Shown here: positions 16,236 through 25,600 of the stretch, in pieces | Layout of the letters: each line of letters starts with the position of its first letter | Position numbering within the stretch: the stretch's first letter is position 1 | Source of the DNA: Fragilaria crotonensis | Lineage: Eukaryota; Bacillariophyta; Fragilariophyceae; Fragilariales; Fragilariaceae | DNA: 27,755 nucleotides | NCBI GenBank assembly: GCA_022925895.1 | Contig: JAKSYS010000750.1 | Coordinates: forward strand, 1 to 27,755 | Direction: 5' to 3' | The notes under the pieces: model-generated | Told to the model about the DNA's origin: nothing | Database searches by the model: none | Seen by the model: only the letters and a program-made list of their open reading frames with translations | Translations under genes and position numbers: made by a program

Positions 16236-16417
16236 GTCATGTGTCATGTGTCTAGAGTGTCATGTGTATGGTTTGCTGTAGTTACAATCTGTACTGTACT
16301 GGTGCATTGTACTCTACATAGAGGCGTATTATACCGTTACGCTCTCTATTCACCACTACCAGTGCTAATTGGAGTACAGTAGTCATCGTACTCAGTACAT
16401 GTACAGGGGTTTTGAAT
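16236..16417 (+). promoter_or_regulatory. SCC2 upstream region with GTCATGTGT repeats
   Basis: Three copies of GTCATGTGT (16236-16244, 16243-16251, 16259-16267) sit directly next to the element B target duplication. They are followed by GTAC-rich sequence up to the ATG. This is all that remains of the SCC2 promoter between the gene and the insertion. Confidence 0.45.
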
Positions 16418-19400
16418 ATGAAGGCAGCTTCCACTTTTGAACCTGCGCCTCAATGCTTGAAAATTGTGGGAACAGATCTTGCACCTCACTCTCATTTCGT
16501 CACCTCAGTCATAACATCTTCATCGAAGCTATTTACTGTCAATATGCAGACATCTACAGAGGAGACTACTATTTCCCGTAGTTCCTCAAGAGTGAAGGTC
16601 GAAAGGTGGACTGACGTGTTGGAGAGCGTTGTGACCGCGGTCGAAGCCCGTCAGGATGAGCGCGCTGCACAATTGGAAGCGGCGGCAGGAGGTCGGCCGA
16701 AATTTGAAACGACGCACAGCGGACAACCAACGCGACGACAGCCTGTCAATGATACGCTTGGGGGTCCCTTGACGTCGACCGATATCTCGAAACTGTCCAT
16801 GCTTTGCGCGGAAATCGCTGGCAACAATTCCAGCGGTTTCAACCAATTGGATCAAGAACTCTTACTCCAAGTATCGACGATGTTGGAAGTTCATGTCAGT
16901 TCTGCGTCTAGCGTTGATCTTATTCGGGAGGTTCATAGATTAATGTCGAAAAGTGATGACGGAGGAGTGAAAAGAAACGTAAAATCGAAATCTGCCATGG
17001 TGGAAGAGGTAGGTACATCTTCCATCCCGGACACAAAGCTGTTGGTGGCAAGTTTTCGAGTCGCATACTAATGTTCCATTCGCTTCTTTGTTCGATGAAT
17101 TGCGTGTACTCTGAAGTGGCTCAAGGAGCATCGAATTTTCAAGCGACGGCTTCGGTCGGTCAGGGTCTTGAGATATTTGATCCTTCGAAATGGTTTAGAA
17201 TCCGCTAACATCCTCCTGGCCATCATGTCCACGCCGGATATGGATCGTCGTCTTGTCAGTGAAGATTGTATCGAGTCATGTATCTTGCTGCTGCGATATC
17301 ACCTCACCAAGAATGTCACTCCGATGCTGACCAACACTGGTCATCTCCCAATGCTGGAACACTCGAAGCATTCGACCTCAAACGAGACAACAACACCGAC
17401 GCCCAAGAAGCGACGGCGATCCAGTGGTGCTGCGGTTAATCAAGGAATTCTAAAGGAACTCAAAGAAGTATACAAGCTTATTACTGCCTCGATCCCCCTG
17501 CTTATTCAACTCTTTGAAGCAATGGAGAAGCTAATTTACGCCGTGCAGATGGATGATCAACCACTGTTGACACTATCGTCAGCCGCCATGTCCGTCTTTG
17601 GCATTGATCCGTACCAAGGCAATGATCAATGTCATTTGCTCCATATCACATCAATCGGACTTGTGACAGCCATATCCCGACGCCATCCAAAGCATCGGAC
17701 GATTCTCACGGAAGATCTGTTTCCAGTACTGTTGCAACTACCCTCTTCTAAGAAATCGCAGCGAACGTTTCCTGTGCCGTCACCGCCACCGTTTTCACCT
17801 CGTTTCAAACGCTCTTCTGGAGGTGAGAGTGACCCGCAACCCTGTATCCAAGCGATGTCGGTCTTGATTGTCTCTCTGATACAAAGCTGTGTCACTTTTC
17901 CCTCTTGCACCGAGCAAGGAGACGATGTCGAAGGCAGCACCTTGACGGTTCAGGGTAGCAATACGAGACTGGCTGCAGCGAAGCTCAACTCTGGACTAGT
18001 TGAATGTCAAGGGTTTTGCGACCAGCTGGTCGCCCAAATCCTGCAGCGATGTTCTCGCAAGGGCGAAGACGGTGGAGCATCGGAGTTTCGGCCCATTCTC
18101 TCCAATCTCGTTGATGATTGTCTCGTCATGCAACTACTTCCCGAGCACCCGGCGGCTGAAATGCTTCTCTTGACGCTGTCTCGCGGTCTCGCCAATGATA
18201 TCTTCAAAGCTAGTTCTTCAGCCAAGACGTCGTCGACATCTCGTAACCCTGCTTCCACCCTAGAATCCACCTATCTCGCCACAGCTTTTGATATCCTAGG
18301 TAAGATCAGTGCATCAGTGGCTGGAATCTTGGCCTCTCAGCGCGAGAGGCCTCTTTCGATGCTCGCCAGATACAAGAAAATCAAGTCCAAGTCTGAGGGT
18401 CATAATGTGAACTCTTGCTTTTGTGGGCGGTACACGTTTGTAGATTCACTCATGGTGTGCTGCGACACGTGTCGCGGATTTTCCATGGCGAATGCGTGGG
18501 GAGAATCGAGACACACTCCTCGCCGCTGGTCGACGAAAGCAGTGGCAGTGCGATGACTGCAAGCTCAAGTCCATGGCGCTGGAAGAGACCAGAGCATTCG
18601 TTTCGCGTCGTGCCATTCGTGCCAAAGTCCCCGACGCTGTCCCGCCAATCATCGAGACCCACGTCTTTCGACAATTGGTCTTGACTCACCTTTCTGACAA
18701 CCCGGACTCGTCGCCGGGATTCAAGTTTGCAAGGGAATTCTTGCTTGCTATGTGGGTCAAGGATCTCTGCGCAGAAAATGGAAGACTCTGGAATCAATCC
18801 CGGTGTCTTGGCTCAACAATTCCTCGACCTGTGGGACCGGCCTCATGCCAACATCCTTGCGTCCAAGAACATGGGGACAACATCTTTACTGAACAAGGAT
18901 GGATACCATCGACTCATGATAACCTAGCCGCCACCAAGTCTGATCTTGTTGCCTCATTTCCTCGGCAGATTGGATTGTTGATTCAGTTCATGGCAGACGA
19001 AGCGTTTGTATCGATTCGTAAGCTGGCAGTCAAGGCCCTGTCCCAGGTTGTGGATGCCGACTCGAAGTTGATGCTCCACCCTGCGCTAAAAAATGCGGTA
19101 TCTGCTCGATTCGCTGACGAAGCCAAGTCTGTCCGTGAGGCAGTGGTCGGGCTTGTAGGGTCCTTCGTTGTTTGCAGGCCTGAATTAGCGAATGCCTTCC
19201 ACTCCTCGTTTCTGGCTCGACTGCTTGACGAAGGTGTCAGTGTGAAGAAACGAACTGTCAAGATCTTTCGTGACATTTTGATGACCAATCCCAACTACAC
19301 TGGACGAGCCGCTGCCTGTGCTCTGATGCTACAGCGAGCTGCCGATCCGAAAGAGGATGACTCGGTTCGAGATTTGATACATGAATTGTTCATCGAGCTT

Positions 19401-21891
19401 TGGCTGGAAAACTCTGAGGTGCCATCGCCGGTCAAGAGAATGGCCTTGCTTGTGGAGAGCAAGGAGGAGCCTGCCATTCAATCCCAGTCAACTCATGTTG
19501 GCGGGAGGAGCATCGTCACGCCAATCGCATCACCTGACAAGCCTAGTCACCGCAATGTCGAATCAATATGGAGATTCGTTGTCGCCTCGCGGCGGAGCAG
19601 ATGGTCGATGTGGTTCTCGCTGCGGAATCCAAGGACATGCTGACGACACTTCTGAAGGATCTACTCAGCGGTTTCAGCGATGCAGATAGGGATCGAAAGT
19701 CGTCCGATCGCAAGAAGCGAAAACGGAGCAGTTCGTCACATTGTGCCCGTCTGGTCGATGCTTTGGTAGACCGCCTGCTTACGCTGGAAGAGAATCGTGG
19801 GAATGATGTGGAACGTTTTGGCCAGAAACTCGTCGCCACCATTAGAACCATAGGTGCCATCGCTCAAGTGGCCCCACAAGAGGTTCGCCGACATGTGGAC
19901 ACGCTTTTGCCCTACCTCAAGGCTGACAACGGGATTTCAACTTGTCAAGAATGCAACGTTGTCACTGAAGTTTGTGACATAGTCTACAGAGGTTGTCGCG
20001 TCATGTCCAAGGGAGAGATGCACCAGCTGGCCAAGGATTCTCTTAGTGACGACTTAGTGCGCGTGACGTATCGTTTAGGGAGTAGTGCTCTCGCCTCGGC
20101 TGTGCGCACTCTATGTGAACTGGGAAGTCATCCAAAACTCGCGGTCGATAATCCATTTCGTGAGAAGGCAATGCACCTCGCCACTACATTTTATGGCTAC
20201 TTGCACAAGAATATGAACTTGATTGAAGACTTTTCGAAGGCTGACAAGAAGACCAAGTGCAACGTCCAGAGAGCTCTGTCCATTCTCGGGTGTCTCTGCA
20301 AGAGCCACGCCGTTGAAAATGACGATACGTCTTGGATGGATGAAACACCGGAGAAAACATTGACCATGCCTGAGGACGTAACTTGGCAAACCATGGTCGA
20401 GGCCTGCTACAAGATCTTTGTGACCTATCTCGCCACATCCGACGTTGAGACCAAGTGCTCCTCCATGAATGCGCTAGGAATCTTCATTTCAAGGCCCGGG
20501 TCCTTCTTGCCATGCAACAGGCAGGAACGATTGAAGCCATTATGGCTCCTGACTCTGAACCTGAACTCCAGTTGAATGCCTTGCGTTGCTGGCGTGAAAT
20601 CTTGCTTGCAGAGGAACATCGCATAGAGTCCGGAGAAGCTAAGGCAAAAATGGAATCCAACCAGAGCATTACAGTTTCCAACAAGATATCAGGTGATCAG
20701 GATAGTGACGCCACTTTGGTTGGTGGTGTGCTCACTTGCCATTCTCAGCGACTCCATGACTTGACAAAGGACAAGAACAAGCGTATTCGGTACGCGTGCG
20801 TTGACTTATTGTCCCACCTTCTCCGCCAAGGCCTTCTTAATCCATTTCAGACCATTCCCTTCTTGTTTGGCCTTCAAGGCGACGTTGCCGCTCCAGAGAT
20901 TCGAGCGTTGGCTTTGCAGCTTCTAATCAGTGAGGGTGAGAAGCGGCCAGATATGCTCCGTCAGCGAATCTGCGCTGGAGTAAAAAATGCATTTGCTTTT
21001 CAGAGAAGTGTTTATCCCGACAAGGAAACGACAGCCGCGATTGTAAAAACCGAAGGCGGGGCGACTGCCTATGAATGTATCTTCAGTGGGGTGTTCAAGG
21101 AGTGCATTCGCAACACCAAGAAGCAAAAGCAAGGTCTATTCACGAATCTTTTGGGTCTATTTGACACTGGTGAAACCGATGAATATTCCAAGAAGAAGAA
21201 AAAAGGCAATGTTGGGCTACCTCTCCTTGCCTTTACAGCCGAAATGTTAGCATATCTGCCCTACAATGCAGCCACCGACCCCCTGTTCATTATTTACCAT
21301 GTACAATCTTTGGCAGCTTTGCATGGCTCACAGCACCTGGACAATATCATTGCATTCCTTCAGGATCAGGGATTTCCCGTCGATGTCAACGACGACAACA
21401 ACAAGCAGGACGACCTCGAGATCGCAGCGAAAGCGAAGCGCCCATCGCGCACAAAGCAGGCGTCATTGTTGAACAAACGCAGCTTTGACATACTCCGCTT
21501 TGAAATGCTTTGCGAGACTGCAGCTTCGTTCATTTTATTGCTACGCCTGAAGGCTTACCTTCGCAAGGTCTACAACTTGAGCGAGACACGCTGCCTTGTC
21601 TACTCTCCAGACGGAGCGGAAAGAAACTTTGATAAGATTGCGTCTTCGATTTCGTCCATGCCTCGCTTTGATAGCAGGATTCCAGGATTCTTCCGACGCG
21701 AGATCGGTGACAAAGCCGATCCAAGGGAGAGGGATGTCGACAGGGATTCTGTCATCCTGCTGTATGCTGAGTTTCGTAGATTGTTGCGCATGGAGCAAAC
21801 AGCTGGCTCCAGAATCGCAGAAATGGAGGACGACGATGATGAGAAGGATATCCCATCCAGGGAAGCAGAGCCGTTAGGGGGCGAAAATTAG
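16418..21891 (+). CDS. SCC2: Cohesin-loading factor SCC2/NIPBL with PHD finger
   Basis: With its partner Scc4/Mau2 this nuclear protein loads cohesin onto chromosomes. Evidence in order: ANILLAIMSTPDMDRRLVSE and the following helices (17200-17310); KHRTILTEDLFPVLLQLPSS and IQAMSVLIVSLIQS (17690-17890); a C4HC3 PHD finger from CFCGRYTFVDSLMVCCDTC to QWQCDDC (18415-18562); and HEAT repeats with the family signature, SVREAVVGLVGSFVVCRPEL and DEGVSVKKRTVKIFRDIL (19130-19280). The C-terminal SCC2 block has RLHDLTKDKNKRIRYACVDL and LLLRLKAYLRKVYNLSETRC, and the tail is acidic. Plant SCC2 also carries a PHD finger; animal NIPBL and yeast Scc2 do not. Intron at 17009-17116, then one long exon; total near 1,790 codons, in the family range. 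The start could also be the ATG at 16544. Frame changes occur near 18480, 18500, 18776, 18923, 19440-19570 and 20499, all in the direction expected from missing bases, so I take the gene as intact. Confidence 0.9.
17009..17116 (+). other. Intron 1 of SCC2
   Basis: 108 nt, phase 0, GTAGGT donor, CTCTGAAG acceptor. Splicing joins SKSAMVEE to WLKEHRIFKRRLRSVR, after which the SCC2-type helices begin. Confidence 0.75.
18415..18575 (+). other. PHD-finger coding segment of SCC2 with two frame changes
   Basis: Cys-X-Cys, CCDTC, FHGEC and QCDDC give the C4HC3 zinc ligands in order, but the three parts lie in successive frames. The breaks coincide with TTTT (18479-18482) and GGGG (18498-18501). One more T and one more G would put all ligands in one frame. 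Confidence 0.75.
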
Positions 21892-22666
21892 AACACTCTG
21901 CTGCCCTTTTGGCATAGTCCTCGTGGATGTAAACATCCAGGCGCCATCGGTTGTTGCTAATCTAATTCTGCGCAACATAACGTTCCTTAGAGTGGCAGAG
22001 CGCATTCTTGAGGGGACGCTCGACAGGAACTATATCCAAGCGATACCAATATATGCTATCAGCAGTAGATAGCATTTGTCACAACGTACGACTAGTACTA
22101 TACAACTAGCACCTGTCATACCAAGTACTAGCTAGAGTACCAGTACCAGGTACAATATAGTTGAACGTGTTTGCAGACGCAAGACGCAATATCGTAGAGG
22201 TATGCTCAGTGCAACGTACTACTGGTACCTGTACCGGTACAATGCCAGAGTACGGACCGTATTTGTGCGTATGGCACATACTGGCACCGTGTACAAGGCA
22301 CAGTGTGGTGTGCACCGTGAATAAAGACTCGCAGCTCGCAGGCTGCTCGCACGGCAGGGTCGCAGGGTCGCAGGATTCAGGAATAGGATCCATTACAGTA
22401 TACAGTACTGGTTCTGGTATGCATGATACAGCATTGGCACAATCGGAAGAATCATGCTGGAAACGTCGGAAGACACCAATCCTATTCATATGACATCGCA
22501 CTATGTTTGGCGACGCATCAGTTGGACATCACTCTCATTGCAAATTTACGGTTGAAACTCGAAATCAATTGGTTCGAGTGTGACGCCCAACCTCTGGAGC
22601 TACTTGCTGTCACTGGAATATCATCATCCATAACAGTCAGAGGAACGCTGGCAAAGAGGATCGATC
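21892..22666. promoter_or_regulatory. Intergenic region: SCC2 3' end and promoter of the large downstream gene
   Basis: 775 bp without convincing coding sequence. It contains TGGATGT-AA-ACATCCA (21924-21939), 33 bp after the SCC2 stop. An 8-bp inverted repeat ATGCTATC/GATAGCAT lies at 22053-22075. A dense run of GTAC, ACTAGT and GGTACC-like palindromes spans 22085-22250, and a GGGTCGCA direct repeat is near 22360. An in-frame stop at 22631 precedes the next ATG at 22667. Confidence 0.5.
21924..21939 (+). terminator. Hairpin just downstream of the SCC2 stop codon
   Basis: 7-bp perfect inverted repeat with an AA centre, 33 bp after the stop. In an RNA it could be a 3'-UTR hairpin involved in end formation; the position is the only support. 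Confidence 0.25.
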
Positions 22667-25600
22667 ATGACATCGTTCCTTTCCTCGTTTCATCATTCTC
22701 GTTTACCGTCACCGATTGATGGGTATGTGTCATGGCTTGTAATGGAGCACGTGCCACATGCGGATGTCTACCTCACGTCGGCAATAGTCCTATTGACGGC
22801 TCTAATCTTTGTGCAGTTGCGAGCCTTCGCTCGACCAAAGCCAGTGCCGATGAAGTTACTTCCAAGACGGCCAGCGCTTCAGATACTCTTCAAGCCCGAT
22901 GATAGCATTCCGGCCTCGTCGGATACTACCGCGACAAAAGCAACAACCCATGCCGATTCTCAGTCCGTATCATCTCGTCGAAGGCTGCGAAAGCCATCAG
23001 AAGTCATGAGATCAGTAACGGAATCCATCTTTCGTCGGCAATCTTCCACAGATCCTGCCGACTTTCATATCCCATCGCCTGACCTGCCCAAGGCGGAAAC
23101 CTGGCAGACCCCAGGTGTGGAATTGTCAGAATCCGATGACGACCAGGAGTACACTCCAGGCCACTCGGTCACCACCGAGTCTCCGTTTGTACACCTCAAA
23201 GATCTCCCCGATTCCTTTGCGCCACTCCTATCCTCATCACATGTCGAGTTCATTTTCAACCAACTGACCACCGATTTGATACATGCGGTTCAAGTTAAGG
23301 GAGGTGTTCGAATAAGAGAAGGTCGCCACGAAATTCCGCTTGACAAGGACAATTCGAGACCGCAATTTGTGATTGAACCACCAAAAGGAGGATGTCGTGT
23401 CACAGCAGTCGTCACTATTGGGAGCGATGGACTCTCCGAAGAGCAAGACTTGGATGTGCTCCGCCCGACGACGTCGCGATCTAGGCCCATGGTGAAAAAG
23501 GCAGGTGTCGTTTTGGATCCTCCTCTGTCCTTGAAGAATGTGGCCCCTACCCTGATACATTTCCCGACTCTTTTTGAAGACCGATTTGTACCGACATTAA
23601 GGCAGATTCAGATAGTTCGACTTGTCATTGATACAGTCATCTCGCTTTCCTCATTTCTCGAGAAGGTACTTTGGATTATTGAAAGCAAGTGTCAGGTATA
23701 TCTCTCCAAGGTCCAGATCACTCCACTGTACAAGGGTAAACGGAATGATGACGATGCACCAGAGTGGCGCCTTTCGCTTTCATTCAGCGGTCATGTTCTG
23801 CTCTTCGGATGGATCCCGATTCCCTTCATCAGCGTCACACTGCCAACATTCATCATCCCACAGCCGCATGCTTTGTTGGAATTCCTCATGACGCCCCAAC
23901 CCCTGGCATCTGCCAAACTGAAGCGTGAAAACATTGCGGAGAAGCGCATTGCTCTAGCATCCTTGAATTTCGTCGAGGGCTGGAATGTTGAAGCCAAGGC
24001 TGTGGCGACTCCACCGGCTTTGGGTGTGGATCTTACATTGCCAGGTGGGGTGTCGCTCGCCATTGAGCTAATGCCAGGACGAGATCCTGGTGCTGGTATG
24101 AGGCGTCAGGACGCTGTGGGTGACACTGCTAATCCAACTGCGGCACCAGCGGGGGATCCGACAGATCATTTGTCGTCAATGAACTCTCTGTCCTCATGGA
24201 CGACTCGTCCAGAGAATCAAAGCTACCAGCGGTACGGTAGCAAACGCACTCCATCGCTTCTGTCCCCTACGTCTGGAGCTGCAGTAGGCGCCTCGTGCCC
24301 CGCCTTTGACTCCAACGATCTTGTGCCGTGGATGTTTCATTTTGTCGCCAAGGGAGCTGTCAGCAGCGATCGTTTGAGCGTCAACATCGTCAAGTGTTCA
24401 GTAACGAATGATGAGGATGCAAAGAGTGGACGAAGTAGCTTTTCGACCGCTGGAAGTCTCGCGGTCTGGAAGGCAGATCTCGCCACTGTCCTTTCCTCCA
24501 ACACCATCCCTATCGAGAAACGGGCCAGCTATGGACATTTGGCAGCATTGGCATCCTCGGAAGAGGCACCATCGGTTGGAGAAATGTTGCTCTATCCAGA
24601 AGAGAATAGCACGAAAACTAGTCCGAGCAACATCTTGCGGATGTTAGGGTATGACTATGCCTTCGACGTATTCGACAGCCAAATCGATGCTGTAACGTGC
24701 TGCGTTGGAGCCTCGCATCCGATGCTGCGGGGAGGCACTATGGTGACAACAATCTTGGAGTCGATATACATGAATGGTTCCGCAACGGCAAGGCAAGGAA
24801 CTGTAATCAACCCTGGCGAATGGAGGCAGAAAAGAAATATCCTGCGTCACTTGCCAGCTGTTGATATGACTTTCGGTATTCAAAATGCGTACATTCCTTC
24901 AGAGAGCTTGAGCTATTCTGACGACGGCCAAACTAGATGTATTCCTGAAATGGAAGGCGGCAGAGTAATGGTGCGCTTCATCGGTGGCATTGAAACCAAG
25001 GGCGATGCTTCTGACGACGGGACATCGGTTGCCCCTTCAGCGTCCGAAGGTATCAAAGTCATTGCCGATATTGGAATTGAGGCAGTCTCTCTCAAAAACG
25101 AGTCCGCTGTGAAGGAATTTCCAGAGCTCGACATTTTCGAAGGAGTCAAGCTGAAAACACTTCTGTCCGGCGCATTTACCGGGCAAGTCTCCAGCCATTT
25201 GAGGCCCCAAACCCTTTCGTCGTCCATGTCAACAACCGGACCGAACATCAAGAACCCGTTAGAAGCTTACGAAATCGACTTTCGCAACTCTTCCCTGTCC
25301 TTTAGAGTCAAGGAATCTTCCGCTATTTTGGGACACAGGCGCGTTATCATCCCAACAGAAACAACAATTGCAGTCAAGATTGTCGAAAGTGTCGTGGACA
25401 TGTCGCTGGAGGGAACTACCCAGTGCGAGCTGAGCTGGGACTTCCAGGGGCTATCTCCTATCCTACAGGCAACCGAGCCAGGTCAATCACCAGCAGATGC
25501 CATGCATGAGAATAAAAAGCAAGTTTCGCTGCTCATCGCTCCCCTTAGACAAGGCCGGCTTAATTTCCACGTCTCGCCTGTAGGTGGCATAGTGATCACC

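Noticed and set aside
16418..21891. SCC2 as a pseudogene because of several frame changes
   Set aside because: Conserved protein continues after every break, shifts are in the missing-base direction and several coincide with homopolymers; sequence error is the simpler explanation.
22053..22075. tRNA or small RNA gene at the 8-bp hairpin
   Set aside because: There is only one short stem; no cloverleaf, T-loop or other RNA gene signature. No tRNA or rRNA was recognised anywhere in the window.
23622..23891. Small plus-strand frames at 23622-23891, 24408-24647 and 26646-26837
   Set aside because: They are shadows in another frame of the long open frame that runs off the right end of the window.
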